From Oceanobacillus polygoni (GTDB lineage Bacteria > Bacillota > Bacilli > Bacillales > Amphibacillaceae): DNA of 64,000 bases. The stretch covers positions 52,061 to 116,060 of the forward strand of contig NZ_PIJY01000045.1 of NCBI RefSeq assembly GCF_008304605.1, given 5' to 3'. Below are positions 17,029 through 27,179 of this stretch, piece by piece. The position numbers and the translations under genes are program-made. Position 1 is the stretch's first letter, and every line of letters begins with the position of its first letter. Under the pieces are notes generated by a model, which saw only the letters and a program-made list of their open reading frames with translations, made no database searches and had not been told where the DNA came from.

Positions 17029-19439
17029 ATTTGAATATAGCTAGAGTAATTGTTGATGTACCAGCAAGTTCCACGAATCAAACATTTGATTATGTAATAC
17101 CGGAAAAATTCCAAGAAATGCTTACTGTCGGAATGCGGGTAATTGTCCCATTTGGACCACGTAAAATCATGGGATTTGTCGTGGAAAGAGTTAGTGAGTC
17201 ATCATTTAATAAGTTAAAGGGAATTATTGATGTATTGGATTTTACGCCAGTATTAACAGAGGAATTGCTTGAACTTGGTAAATGGGTAGCAAATGAGACG
17301 CTCAGCTTATCCATTACAGCGTTACAAGCAATGCTTCCGCAAGTATTAAAGTCAACCTACGAGAAGGAACTTGTACGTATGACAGAGGAGCAACTTCCGG
17401 AAGTATTTGAACATCTATTTGCAGGCCGAGGCTTCATTCCATTTAAAGAATTTGAAGCTTCTTCTATCAGCTACTATCAGTTGCAAAAATTAATTGAAGC
17501 TGGAGATATTTCCATTGACTATCTTGTGAAATCTCGCATAACGAAAAAGCATGTATCGATGGTTAAACCTACAAAGGATATGCATTTGTTAGAAGAAGCA
17601 TTGCTCGATTTAAGCAAGAATGCGAAAAAGCAAAAGCTGCTCCTGCAGTTTTTTATTGAACATGAAAATCCGATTGAACAACAGGAGTTATTAAAAAAAG
17701 TAGGCACAACCACAAGTACGGTTAAAGCACTCGTAGACAGAGGCCTGCTTGCAACCTTTCAACAGGAAGTAATGCGCGATCCTTATGAAAATCGTGAATT
17801 TGAGCGAACAACACCACTCGTATTAACGAAACAGCAGCGGGAAGCAATTATACCAATTAATGAAGCAATTGAAGCAGATAAGCATGATGTTTTCCTTATC
17901 CATGGTGTTACAGGCAGTGGGAAAACAGAGATCTACTTACAAGCGATTCAGGAGGTCCTGAATAAAGGACAGGAAGCAATCGTACTTGTCCCAGAAATTT
18001 CACTAACACCACAAATGGTAAATCGGTTTAAAGGTAGATTTGGATCCGAGGTTGCTGTGATGCATAGTGCGCTTTCAGCAGGTGAAAAGTATGATGAATG
18101 GCGGAAGGTTCAGCGAAAAGAAGTGAAAGTCGTTGTCGGGGCCCGTTCTGCGGTTTTCGCTCCATTCGAGAATCTAGGAATTATTATTATTGATGAGGAG
18201 CATGAAACGACCTATAAACAAGAGGATCAGCCACGCTATCATGCACGTGATGTTGCGATTCATCGTGGACAAACGAATAGCTGTCCAGTGATTTTAGGCA
18301 GTGCCACGCCAGCATTAGAATCCTATGCAAGAGCTACGAAGGGTGTTTATCGGCTTGCTACTTTAAGTGAACGAACAAATCAGATGGATATGCCGAAAGT
18401 GGATATTATTGATATGCGAAAAGAGTTACATGCAGGAAATCGTACGATGTTTTCTAGGGACTTAATGGAAAAGATGGAGCAATGTCTTGAAAAAGGGGAA
18501 CAAATCGTACTGATGCTTAACCGAAGAGGTTATTCAACCTTTATTATGTGCAGAGACTGCGGTCATGTAAAAGAATGTCCGCATTGTGATATTGCCTTAA
18601 CCTATCATAAAAATAGCAATCAAATGAAATGTCATTATTGTTCTTATGAAGAACCGGTACCTGTCGTCTGTCCAGAATGTGAAAGTGATTTAATTCGTTA
18701 TTTCGGTACTGGAACACAACGAGTGGAAGAAGCACTAACAAAGCTCTTACCTGAAGCAGAAGTTATTCGTATGGATGTAGATACAACGAGAAGAAAAGGC
18801 TCGCATGAAAAGCTATTAAAGCAATTTGCAGAGAAGAAAGCAGATATTTTGTTAGGCACACAGATGATCGCAAAAGGGCTCGATTTTGAAAATGTGACAT
18901 TAGTTGGTGTCCTGACAGCGGATTCGATGCTACATTTACCAGATTTTCGTTCGTCGGAAAAAACATTCCAGTTGCTGACACAAGTAAGTGGTCGTGCTGG
19001 GAGACATGAACTTCCGGGAACGGTAATCGTCCAAACGTATACACCAGAGCATTATAGTATTGAGCTGGCAAGCGAATATGACTTTCAATCCTTTTATAAG
19101 CGGGAAATGAGCATGCGTAAAGCATTTCAATATCCGCCGTATTACTTTTTAGCACTCGTAACGGTTTCCCATGAAAATCAAGTGAAAGCGGTCCAGACAA
19201 CACAACAAATTGTCCAAGTGCTTTCGCAGCATGTTGGAAACACAACCGTACTACTAGGACCGACACCGTCACCTATTCCGCGGATCAAAGATAGATATCG
19301 CTATCAATGCATGATAAAATATAGAAATGAGCCAGACTTGAGAACCTATTTAAATAAAATAAAAACTATTTTTGCAGACGATGTACGGAAAAATGATTTG
19401 TTAATTACCGTAGATATGCAACCATACCATATGATGTAA
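17025..19439 (+). CDS. priA: Primosomal replication helicase PriA
   Basis: An 804-residue replication-restart helicase. The N-terminal 3'-DNA-binding domain (about 1-110) is followed by a helicase core with Walker A GSGKTEIYL, DEEH box, and motif GSATPALES. A zinc module with eight cysteines (CRDCGHVKECPHC then CHYC and CPEC) lies at about 500-545, and helicase motifs V and VI follow. PriA reloads the replisome at stalled forks. The start overlaps coaBC. The def gene that normally follows priA in Bacillus is absent; fmt begins 32 bases downstream. Confidence 0.95.
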   Translation: MNLNIARVIVDVPASSTNQTFDYVIPEKFQEMLTVGMRVIVPFGPRKIMGFVVERVSESSFNKLKGIIDVLDFTPVLTEELLELGKWVANETLSLSITALQAMLPQVLKSTYEKELVRMTEEQLPEVFEHLFAGRGFIPFKEFEASSISYYQLQKLIEAGDISIDYLVKSRITKKHVSMVKPTKDMHLLEEALLDLSKNAKKQKLLLQFFIEHENPIEQQELLKKVGTTTSTVKALVDRGLLATFQQEVMRDPYENREFERTTPLVLTKQQREAIIPINEAIEADKHDVFLIHGVTGSGKTEIYLQAIQEVLNKGQEAIVLVPEISLTPQMVNRFKGRFGSEVAVMHSALSAGEKYDEWRKVQRKEVKVVVGARSAVFAPFENLGIIIIDEEHETTYKQEDQPRYHARDVAIHRGQTNSCPVILGSATPALESYARATKGVYRLATLSERTNQMDMPKVDIIDMRKELHAGNRTMFSRDLMEKMEQCLEKGEQIVLMLNRRGYSTFIMCRDCGHVKECPHCDIALTYHKNSNQMKCHYCSYEEPVPVVCPECESDLIRYFGTGTQRVEEALTKLLPEAEVIRMDVDTTRRKGSHEKLLKQFAEKKADILLGTQMIAKGLDFENVTLVGVLTADSMLHLPDFRSSEKTFQLLTQVSGRAGRHELPGTVIVQTYTPEHYSIELASEYDFQSFYKREMSMRKAFQYPPYYFLALVTVSHENQVKAVQTTQQIVQVLSQHVGNTTVLLGPTPSPIPRIKDRYRYQCMIKYRNEPDLRTYLNKIKTIFADDVRKNDLLITVDMQPYHMM

Positions 19440-19471
19440 GACAAGCTATTGTAAAGAAAGAAGGCTAATAA

Positions 19472-20416
19472 ATGAAACGAATTGTTTTTATGGGTACACC
19501 GGATTTTTCTGTTCCGGTGTTACGAACATTAATTGAATCCGAATATGAGGTCGTGCTTGTTGTTACACAGCCAGACCGTCCGAAAGGGAGAAAGCGTGTT
19601 ATTACACCTCCTCCAGTTAAAGTAGAAGCAGAGAAAGCTAATATTCCAGTGTTTCAGCCGGAAAAACTAAAAGATGAATACGAAGAGATCTTATCCTATG
19701 AGCCGGATTTAATCGTTACTGCTGCATATGGTCAACTGCTACCAAATGCATTGCTTGAAAATCCAGCTTACGGCTGTATTAATGTACATGCATCGTTATT
19801 ACCGGAACTGCGTGGAGGAGCACCAATTCATTATGCCATTATGCAAGGAAAGAGAGAAACAGGGATTACCATTATGTATATGGTCGAAAAATTGGATGCT
19901 GGTGATATTCTCACACAACAGGTCGTTCCAATTGAAGCTGATGATCATGTTGGCACGATGCATGATAAATTATCGCAAACAGGTGCAGTGCTTTTAATGG
20001 AAACATTACCGAAGCTCTTTTTAAACGAATTACAACCAGAAAAGCAGGACGATACAAAAGCAACGTTTGCGTCCAACATTAAACGAGAACAGGAAAAAAT
20101 TGATTGGAATAAGGATAACACTGACATTTATAATCAAATTCGTGGCATGCATCCATGGCCAGTAGCATTTACAACTTATGAAGGAAATGTGATGAAAATT
20201 TGGTGGGGCAAACCAGTTGATACCTTATACGAAGGAAAAACGCCAGGAGAAATTGTTGAAAAAGTAGATACTAAAAGCTTTATCGTTGTTTGTGGGAACC
20301 AAAAAGGAATAAAAGTAACAGAAATTCAGCCTGCAGGTAAGAAGCGAATGCTTGTAAAAGATTACTTACAAGGCTCAGAGGAACGAATTAAAATAGGAAC
20401 GGTATTAGGTGAATAA
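19472..20416 (+). CDS. fmt: Methionyl-tRNA formyltransferase
   Basis: A 314-residue enzyme that formylates initiator Met-tRNA using 10-formyltetrahydrofolate. The N-terminal Rossmann domain includes the conserved HASLLP and RGGAPI motifs (about 108-121) and the C-terminal OB domain binds tRNA. AGAAAG precedes the ATG. In B. subtilis peptide deformylase def sits just upstream; here it does not, so the formylation and deformylation genes are separated. Confidence 0.95.
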   Translation: MKRIVFMGTPDFSVPVLRTLIESEYEVVLVVTQPDRPKGRKRVITPPPVKVEAEKANIPVFQPEKLKDEYEEILSYEPDLIVTAAYGQLLPNALLENPAYGCINVHASLLPELRGGAPIHYAIMQGKRETGITIMYMVEKLDAGDILTQQVVPIEADDHVGTMHDKLSQTGAVLLMETLPKLFLNELQPEKQDDTKATFASNIKREQEKIDWNKDNTDIYNQIRGMHPWPVAFTTYEGNVMKIWWGKPVDTLYEGKTPGEIVEKVDTKSFIVVCGNQKGIKVTEIQPAGKKRMLVKDYLQGSEERIKIGTVLGE

Positions 20417-20417
20417 T

Positions 20418-21764
20418 ATGACGGCATATCAGCTACGAAATACGATTCTGGATTTACTGCTTCGCATTGAGAAAGATAGTGGATTCAGCCATTTACTAAT
20501 CGACAATGAGATGAAATCCAAACGAATCGCTCCAAAGGATGAAGGTCTTTTAACAGAGGTTGTTTATGGAACAATCCAACGTAAAATGACTTTAGATTAT
20601 TATTTGGACAACTTTGTGAAGAAGAATAAAAAAATGGATGCCTGGGTTCGTATGCTTTTACGAATGTCTGTGTATCAAATGGTTTACCTAGATAAAGTCC
20701 CTGATCATGCAATTATTCATGAAGCAGTGGAAATCGCAAAACAGCGCGGTCATAAAGGAATCAGTTCTTTTGTGAATGGTGTGCTACGCAATATACAGCG
20801 TCATGGTGTACCAGATACTAAAGAGATTACAGATGATGCGAAAAGATTATCTATCGAAACAAGCCATCCTGAATGGCTTGTGAAACGATGGATGACCATG
20901 TATGACTATGAAACGGTTAAAACAATGTGTGAAGCCAACTTGACAAGAAAACCGATTTCGATCCGAATTCAACCGATGAAGATAACGCGAGAGAAAGCGA
21001 TGCGTATGTTAGAAGATCTCGGCTTTGAAACAAGAGCTTCTTTATTTTCGGAACAAGGTATTATTGTGGAAAAAGGAAACATCCTTCATACTGAATTGTT
21101 CCGCAAAGGCTACGTTACGATTCAAGATCAAAGTTCCATGCTTGTTGCTGAAATGTTAGAAGTAGAACCGGGTATGAAAGTGCTTGATGCATGTAGTGCG
21201 CCGGGTGGAAAAGCAACGCACATCGCTGAGAAAATGCAGAATGAAGGACAAATTCATGCGTATGACTTGCATAAAAAGAAAGTAAGGCTGATTGATGAAA
21301 AAGCGGCACAACTTAACTTGACCATAATTGATGCTAATCCTGGTGATGCTAGAAAGCTTGGTGAACTTCATGAGGACGCCAGCTTTGATCGAATTTTGAT
21401 TGACGCCCCATGCTCTGGATTGGGAGTGATCCGGGGGAAACCAGAAATCAAATACCATAAAAAAGAAGAGGACATCAAACGGTTAGCGGAAATTCAATTA
21501 GAAATACTTGAACATGTAGCACCATTGCTTAAAAAAGATGGTTTGTTGATTTATAGCACGTGTACGGTTGATACTGCAGAAAATGAAAAAGTGGTACAAA
21601 ACTTTCTTGCAAATCAAACGGATTTTCAAATCGATGAAAGCTTTTTTGGAACTTTACCAAATGAGTTAAAGCGGGCACCTGGGATAACCAGAAATGGTTT
21701 ACAATTATTTCCCGAGTACGATGGAACAGATGGTTTCTTCTTAACTCGCTTAAAAAAAATTTAA
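20418..21764 (+). CDS. rsmB: 16S rRNA m5C967 methyltransferase RsmB
   Basis: A 448-residue protein with an N-terminal NusB-like RNA-binding domain (about 1-140) and a C-terminal SAM methyltransferase (about 170-448). Visible are the SAM motif DACSAPGGKATHI, DAPCSGLG with the first catalytic cysteine, and STCTV with the second. A GTG at 20409 is in frame, but AGGTG at 20407-20411 suits the ATG at 20418 better. Either start lies at the fmt stop. The rlmN gene that usually follows is absent, and an 89-base gap leads to prpC. Confidence 0.92.
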   Translation: MTAYQLRNTILDLLLRIEKDSGFSHLLIDNEMKSKRIAPKDEGLLTEVVYGTIQRKMTLDYYLDNFVKKNKKMDAWVRMLLRMSVYQMVYLDKVPDHAIIHEAVEIAKQRGHKGISSFVNGVLRNIQRHGVPDTKEITDDAKRLSIETSHPEWLVKRWMTMYDYETVKTMCEANLTRKPISIRIQPMKITREKAMRMLEDLGFETRASLFSEQGIIVEKGNILHTELFRKGYVTIQDQSSMLVAEMLEVEPGMKVLDACSAPGGKATHIAEKMQNEGQIHAYDLHKKKVRLIDEKAAQLNLTIIDANPGDARKLGELHEDASFDRILIDAPCSGLGVIRGKPEIKYHKKEEDIKRLAEIQLEILEHVAPLLKKDGLLIYSTCTVDTAENEKVVQNFLANQTDFQIDESFFGTLPNELKRAPGITRNGLQLFPEYDGTDGFFLTRLKKI

Positions 21765-21853
21765 TAAATCGGTTCTTTTATTGGGAAAATTGTGCAATAC
21801 TTTAAATAAATTAGCACGTAATTTACTGACCCAAGAAGCAAGGGGGGAATAAG

Positions 21854-22612
21854 ATGGAAGGTTATTTTCTAACGGATCGTGGTAAGATTCGAGCCCATAA
21901 TGAAGATTCAGGTGGTCTCTTTTATAATACGGATAACCAACTAATCGCTATTATCGCTGATGGAATGGGCGGTCATCAGGCGGGAGATGTAGCTAGTCAA
22001 CTTGCTACAAAATTAATGAAACAAAAATGGCAAATGACAGCTCGCGTAAATGCTCCAGATGAAGCGGAAGCATGGTTATCTGCTACAATTTCAGATGTGA
22101 ATCAATCCATATATGAACATTCGTTGCAAAATAAGGAATGTGAAGGAATGGGCACGACCATAGTTGCCGCTATTTGTACAGAAGAGTTTTTAACCATTGC
22201 GCATGTCGGCGATAGTCGTGGCTATCTCTTTAATGAAAATGGCTTTAATCGAGTGACGGAAGACCATTCATTAGTGAATGAGCTGTTACGATCAGGGCAA
22301 ATTTCTGAACAAGATGCGGAATGGCATCCACGCAAAAACATTATTTTGAAGGCGGTTGGTACTGAAGAAACAGTTTCAGAAGATATATTAACCGTGAATT
22401 GGGAGGAAGGAAATAAGCTACTCCTCTGTTCCGATGGCTTGTCCGATAAGCTAAATGAACAGGAAATGGCTGCTTATTTAACAGTTACTGAAGACATGAA
22501 AGAAACGGGCATGGAAATGATTAGCCTAGCTAACGAAAGAGGCGGAGAAGATAATATTACACTTATTCTCTTACAACATGAATCTTCGTTGAAAGCAGGT
22601 GAAAACGAATGA
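21854..22612 (+). CDS. prpC: PP2C-type serine/threonine phosphatase
   Basis: A 252-residue PPM phosphatase of the Stp/PrpC type. Metal-binding aspartates are visible in RAHNEDS, ADGMGGHQAGD, SDGLSD and GEDNIT. It dephosphorylates PrkC and its substrates. AAGGGGGGAA precedes the ATG, and the stop overlaps the prkC start by four bases, the standard phosphatase-kinase pairing. Confidence 0.94.
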   Translation: MEGYFLTDRGKIRAHNEDSGGLFYNTDNQLIAIIADGMGGHQAGDVASQLATKLMKQKWQMTARVNAPDEAEAWLSATISDVNQSIYEHSLQNKECEGMGTTIVAAICTEEFLTIAHVGDSRGYLFNENGFNRVTEDHSLVNELLRSGQISEQDAEWHPRKNIILKAVGTEETVSEDILTVNWEEGNKLLLCSDGLSDKLNEQEMAAYLTVTEDMKETGMEMISLANERGGEDNITLILLQHESSLKAGENE

Positions 22613-24723
22613 GAAGTGGTCACCTTTTAAATGAGCGCTATAAGATAATTGAAAAAATTGGCGGAGGCGGAATGGCGAATGTATACCTTGCGAGGGATAC
22701 GATTTTAAACCGTGATGTTGCAGTAAAAGCATTGCGGATGGAGTATATCCACGATGATGAATTTATTGCTCGTTTTGATCGTGAAGCGCAGTCTGCAACA
22801 AGTCTTTCACATCCGAATATCGTAAATATTTACGATGTCGGTGAAGAAGATCAAGTCCTCTATATGGTTATGGAATACGTGGATGGCATGACACTTAAGG
22901 AATACATACAAAATTATGGTCCAATTGATGTGCAGGAAGCATTGGATATTATGAAGCAATTAATATCAGCAATCGCTCATGCACATGCAAACGATATTGT
23001 ACATCGAGATATTAAACCGCAAAATATTTTAATGAACAGCTTTGGACAAGCGAAAGTGACTGATTTTGGGATTGCAATTGCGTTGAGCGCAACATCCTTA
23101 ACACAAACCAACTCGATTCTTGGTTCGGTTCATTATTTATCTCCAGAACAAGCAAGAGGCGGTATGGCAACCAAAAAATCAGATATCTATTCGATTGGAA
23201 TTGTACTCTATGAGTTATTGACAGGCAAACTTCCTTTTTCGGGACAATCACCTGTATCAATTGCTCTAAAACATTTACAAACGAGTACTCCATCCGTAAG
23301 AAGGTTTAATCAAGATATTCCACAAAGTGTAGAAAATATTGTATTGAAGGCGACTGCAAAAGATCCATTTCACCGTTATGAAAATATATATGAGCTAGAA
23401 GAAGCAGTTGAAAATGCACTGCATCCAGATAAACTCAATGAGCCTCTGTACGCTCCGCCGGTTGAAGTCGGTGAAGAAACGAAGGCCATTCCGATTATAA
23501 CGGATCAGCAAATTGAGGAAGATATGGAGCAGGCTACATTGGTTCATCAATTTGATGAGGGAACGAAAAATTATCCAGAAGATAACCCTGCAGAAAATTC
23601 TGCAGGCAAAAAAGTTAAGAAAGCAAAAAAGGGTAAAAAGCCAGCGAAAGCAAAGCCAGCAAAGAAAAAAAGAGGCAAGAAGAAATGGATAATGATACTC
23701 GTTGTATTATTTCTCCTCCTCGCAGCAGGTGTAGCAGCGATGTTTATCATCCCGGACTTGATGCAACCGAAAGATGTAATTGTTAAAGACGTTTCTGAGT
23801 ATGAAGTGGAAGAAGCTAGAGATATTCTCGAAGCAGACAAATTTGTTGTTGAAGAAGAAGAGACATACTCAGATGAAATTGAAGAGGGACTTGTTGTACA
23901 AACAGATCCAAGGGCTGGAAGGACTGCGAAGGAAGGTAGTACCGTTACACTTTTTGTCAGCCAAGGAAAAGAACGGGTGACGTTTGAAGATTATGTTGGA
24001 CGTGATTTCAGTCAGGTTAGTAGATTGTTGGAGGATGAAGGGTTTACGAATGTAATGCCTATCGAAAAGCATTCAGATCGTCCTGCAGGTGAAATTATTA
24101 CCCAAATTCAGCCAGAACCTGGAAGTGAAGTTGTACCAAGTGAAGAGCGGGTTATTTTTGAGGTCAGCATTGGACCAGAAGCAATCAGTTTAAATAACCT
24201 TGTAGGAATGACGATAGATGAGGCGAAGTCTTATTTAGATGGCGAGAATCTTGTTATGAATGTAATTGAAGAGAATTCTGAAACGGTTCCTGAAGGTGAA
24301 GTCACGAGACAAGATCCTGCATCGGGAGCTGAAGTAGAAGAAGATTCTACAGTTAATGTGTATATATCGACTGGACCGGAAGCAAGACCACCACGGTCAC
24401 ATACAATAAGCCTTACCGTTCCATATAATCCGGTAACAGAAGAGGAAGAGAATCCGGAAGAGGATGAAGAAGAACAAGAAGATCAGGAAGATCAAGATGG
24501 CCAAGAGGAAGAGCCAGAACCCGTGGAACAGGTTGTGCGCATTTATATTGGTGATGCAAACAATGAAATAACAGATGTCTACAGGGAAGAAGTAATTACA
24601 GAAGATCGAGAGTTTGAGTTTACCTTAACGATTGCCCCTGATAGTGAAGCGGAATATACGATTACAAGAGACGACGAAGTCATACGAAACAGGACGGTTT
24701 CCTACGATGGAGAAGAGGAGTGA
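22609..24723 (+). CDS. prkC: PASTA-domain serine/threonine kinase PrkC
   Basis: A 704-residue membrane kinase. The cytosolic Hanks-type domain (about 1-270) has GGGGMANVY, VAVKAL, HRDIKPQN and DFGIA. A lysine-rich juxtamembrane stretch precedes one transmembrane helix (about 360-382). Three extracellular PASTA repeats follow (about 385-595), then a very acidic E/D/Q linker (about 608-638) and a C-terminal beta domain. The family senses muropeptides and controls germination and stationary-phase physiology. The acidic linker is more pronounced than I recall for B. subtilis PrkC; that comparison is from memory. Confidence 0.94.
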   Translation: MRSGHLLNERYKIIEKIGGGGMANVYLARDTILNRDVAVKALRMEYIHDDEFIARFDREAQSATSLSHPNIVNIYDVGEEDQVLYMVMEYVDGMTLKEYIQNYGPIDVQEALDIMKQLISAIAHAHANDIVHRDIKPQNILMNSFGQAKVTDFGIAIALSATSLTQTNSILGSVHYLSPEQARGGMATKKSDIYSIGIVLYELLTGKLPFSGQSPVSIALKHLQTSTPSVRRFNQDIPQSVENIVLKATAKDPFHRYENIYELEEAVENALHPDKLNEPLYAPPVEVGEETKAIPIITDQQIEEDMEQATLVHQFDEGTKNYPEDNPAENSAGKKVKKAKKGKKPAKAKPAKKKRGKKKWIMILVVLFLLLAAGVAAMFIIPDLMQPKDVIVKDVSEYEVEEARDILEADKFVVEEEETYSDEIEEGLVVQTDPRAGRTAKEGSTVTLFVSQGKERVTFEDYVGRDFSQVSRLLEDEGFTNVMPIEKHSDRPAGEIITQIQPEPGSEVVPSEERVIFEVSIGPEAISLNNLVGMTIDEAKSYLDGENLVMNVIEENSETVPEGEVTRQDPASGAEVEEDSTVNVYISTGPEARPPRSHTISLTVPYNPVTEEEENPEEDEEEQEDQEDQDGQEEEPEPVEQVVRIYIGDANNEITDVYREEVITEDREFEFTLTIAPDSEAEYTITRDDEVIRNRTVSYDGEEE

Positions 24724-24727
24724 ATCG

Positions 24728-25609
24728 ATGGCAGAAGGAAGAATTGTTAAAGCTTTAAGTGGTTTTTATTATGTGAAATCAAATGATACTATTTATTCCT
24801 GTAAAGGTCGGGGTGTTTTTCGGAATCGGAATATCACCCCACTTGTCGGGGATTTTGTAGTGTTTGAGGAAAGTAATCCTGGTGAAGGATATATTATGGA
24901 AGTAAAAGAAAGGACGAATGAACTTGTTCGTCCACCAATAGCAAATATCGACCAAGCGATTATTGTTAGCTCTGCCGCTTCACCTGGTTTTAGCACGCTG
25001 CTATTGGACCGTTTTCTTGTGTTAATAGAATCGAAGCAGATAGATCCGGTTATTTTTATAACAAAAATTGATTTAGCTTCTGACGATGCACGTCATGAAA
25101 TTGAAGTATATCAAGATATATATAAGAAAATCGGTTACCCTGTTGAATTGATTTCATCCAAACAACAGGAAACACTACCGGAATTGGGACATTACTTTAC
25201 GAATAAAGTATCTGTTTTTGCAGGACAATCAGGTGTTGGAAAATCAACGCTCTTAAATGTTCTAAAGCCATCCTTATTGCTAAAAACTGCAGAAATATCA
25301 AAAAGCCTTGGCAGGGGAAAGCATACAACGAGACATGTTGAGCTAATGCAGGTAAATGATGGACTTGTTGCAGATACGCCTGGTTTCAGTGTTCTTGACT
25401 TTAATGAAATTGAAGCGGAAGACTTATCTGATTGTTTTCCAGAGATGAGAGAAACTAGAGAGTATTGTAAGTTCCGAGGCTGTATGCATCATAAAGAACC
25501 AAAATGTGCTGTAAAGGAAGCAGTGGAAAATAACGATATTGCACGTTTCCGCTATGATCATTATTTAAGTTTTCTGGAAGAAATACAATCACGAAAGCCG
25601 AGGTATTAA
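24728..25609 (+). CDS. rsgA: Ribosome small-subunit GTPase RsgA
   Basis: A 293-residue circularly permuted GTPase acting in 30S maturation. It has an N-terminal OB fold (about 1-65), a permuted G domain with GQSGVGKSTLLN and DTPGF, and a C-terminal zinc site (C-x-FRGC-x-H-x5-C). The frame opens further upstream at 24632, overlapping prkC, but the ATG at 24728 right after the prkC stop gives the family N-terminus AEGRIVKAL. GGAGAAGAGG lies just before it. It follows prkC as in Bacillus. Confidence 0.94.
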   Translation: MAEGRIVKALSGFYYVKSNDTIYSCKGRGVFRNRNITPLVGDFVVFEESNPGEGYIMEVKERTNELVRPPIANIDQAIIVSSAASPGFSTLLLDRFLVLIESKQIDPVIFITKIDLASDDARHEIEVYQDIYKKIGYPVELISSKQQETLPELGHYFTNKVSVFAGQSGVGKSTLLNVLKPSLLLKTAEISKSLGRGKHTTRHVELMQVNDGLVADTPGFSVLDFNEIEAEDLSDCFPEMRETREYCKFRGCMHHKEPKCAVKEAVENNDIARFRYDHYLSFLEEIQSRKPRY

Positions 25610-25611
25610 TT

Positions 25612-26268
25612 ATGACAAAAATTGCACCATCTATTTTATCGGCAGATTTTGCCAAATTAGGAGAAGAAATAATCGATGTAGAAAAAGGGGGGGCTGACTA
25701 CATCCATGTTGATGTTATGGATGGGCATTTCGTGCCTAATATTACAATTGGGCCATTAATTGTGGATGCAATCAAACCAGTTACCACCCTTCCATTGGAT
25801 GTTCATTTAATGATTGAAAACCCTGATTCATACATACCTGTATTTGCTGAAGCTGGTGCTTCCATTATAACGGTGCATCAGGAAGCTTGTACGCACCTTC
25901 ATCGTACGCTTCAGTTGATTAAAGCAAATGGGGTAAAACCCGGAGTTGTTATTAATCCAGCAACACCAGTAGAAATGCTTAAGCCTATTTTACAAGAAGT
26001 GGATCTCGTATTAATTATGACTGTCAATCCTGGTTTCGGTGGGCAATCGTTTATCTACGCAGCAGTAGAAAAAATTGAAAAGCTATCTATGTGGCGTAAG
26101 GAATTAAATTTAGATTATGAGATTGAAGTAGATGGTGGTGTCAATCCAGAAACTGCAAAAATCTGTACGGATGCAGGCGCAGATGTTTTAGTGGCAGGAA
26201 GTGCAGTTTTTGGTCAAGCTGATCGACGTGAAGCGATTCAAGCAATACGCAATGCAACGAAAGGGTAA
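25612..26268 (+). CDS. rpe: Ribulose-phosphate 3-epimerase
   Basis: A 218-residue TIM-barrel enzyme of the pentose phosphate pathway. Visible are the N-terminal APSILSADFA, the metal and catalytic motifs HVDVMDGHFVPN and DVHLMI, NPGFGGQ, and DGGVN near the C-terminus. It begins two bases after the rsgA stop, so it is part of the same operon. Confidence 0.96.
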   Translation: MTKIAPSILSADFAKLGEEIIDVEKGGADYIHVDVMDGHFVPNITIGPLIVDAIKPVTTLPLDVHLMIENPDSYIPVFAEAGASIITVHQEACTHLHRTLQLIKANGVKPGVVINPATPVEMLKPILQEVDLVLIMTVNPGFGGQSFIYAAVEKIEKLSMWRKELNLDYEIEVDGGVNPETAKICTDAGADVLVAGSAVFGQADRREAIQAIRNATKG

Positions 26269-26270
26269 TC

Positions 26271-26924
26271 ATGATGAAAGTAGTAGCGATTGTAGGGAAC
26301 GGACCTGCTAGTTTAGTTCCCGACCTCCATTTGTTTAAAGGTGAGATTGATAGCTGGATTGGTGCAGATCGTGGAGCGTATCTGATAGCAGAAAAAGGGA
26401 TTCCTGTAGAATATGCTGTTGGTGATTTTGATTCAATTGATGAGCATGAAAGACAGGTGATCTCTAGAAACGTGTCATATATGGAAAAACACCCAACTGA
26501 AAAAGATGAAACAGATATGGAAATTGCGTTAAATCAAGCATATGCAATGGAACCAAGTAAAATATATTTATTTGGTGTTACAGGTGGCAGACTGGATCAT
26601 GAACTAATTAATATACAGCTGCTATATACGATTCAAAATAAAGGTATTCAGGCTGTTATCGTGGATCAATCCAATCAAATAGAAATGTTATCACCTGGTA
26701 CACATACGATTGAAAATCATAGAACATACCCCTATATATCTTTCATTCCATTTACAAAAGAAGTAGAAGGAATTTATTTATCAGGATTTCATTACCCATT
26801 ATCGAATACAACTATTTCATGGGGATCGACGCTTTGTATCTCAAACAAGCTTCTTTCAAAAAAAGGTACTTTTTCCTTCGATAAAGGCATAGTATTACTA
26901 GTAAAGAGTTGTGATACGATTTGA
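26271..26924 (+). CDS. thiN: Thiamine pyrophosphokinase
   Basis: A 217-residue enzyme converting thiamine to thiamine diphosphate. Recognisable are the IGADRGA and GDFDSI motifs, the catalytic KDETDMEIAL stretch, and GxRxDH-type GGRLDHE. Two adjacent ATG codons (26271 and 26274) are possible starts. It lies two bases after rpe and is followed by spoVM, the yloS position in B. subtilis. Confidence 0.93.
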   Translation: MMKVVAIVGNGPASLVPDLHLFKGEIDSWIGADRGAYLIAEKGIPVEYAVGDFDSIDEHERQVISRNVSYMEKHPTEKDETDMEIALNQAYAMEPSKIYLFGVTGGRLDHELINIQLLYTIQNKGIQAVIVDQSNQIEMLSPGTHTIENHRTYPYISFIPFTKEVEGIYLSGFHYPLSNTTISWGSTLCISNKLLSKKGTFSFDKGIVLLVKSCDTI

Positions 26925-26964
26925 ACGGTACGTTTGAATTGTAAAACAGGAGGGGTCCCTACTT

Positions 26965-27048
26965 ATGAAGTTCTATACGATTAAACTTCCAAGATTTGTT
27001 GGTGGATTTGTAAAAGTTGTAATTGGGATGTTTAAGAAGGAAAAATAA
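26965..27048 (+). CDS. spoVM: Stage V sporulation protein SpoVM
   Basis: A 27-residue amphipathic peptide, too short for most gene finders. It starts MKFYTIKLPRFVGG, almost the same as B. subtilis SpoVM including the helix-breaking P9 that lets it sense positive membrane curvature. It localises to the forespore outer membrane and anchors SpoIVA at coat assembly onset. CAGGAGGGG lies before the ATG. It sits between thiN and rpmB exactly as in B. subtilis. This is direct evidence that the organism sporulates. Confidence 0.95.
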   Translation: MKFYTIKLPRFVGGFVKVVIGMFKKEK

Positions 27049-27113
27049 TTGCCTGAGTTAAAAAGCTATTTCGTTCATCCATGGTACACGCACTTATAGT
27101 TTTCTAAACATTA

Positions 27114-27146
27114 AAAAGCACCAGGTGCATTGCATCCGGTGCTTTT
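27114..27146. terminator. Bidirectional terminator between spoVM and rpmB
   Basis: AAAAGCACC pairs with GGTGCTTTT around a partly self-complementary loop. T-runs follow on both strands, fitting the convergent spoVM (plus) and rpmB (minus) genes. Confidence 0.8.
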
Positions 27147-27179
27147 AATTGTCTAATGTTAAGCTGACGCTGTGGTATA

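Noticed and set aside
18763-19272. Antisense open frame (169 codons) within priA
   Set aside because: Shadow frame; the sense strand encodes the conserved C-terminal helicase domain.
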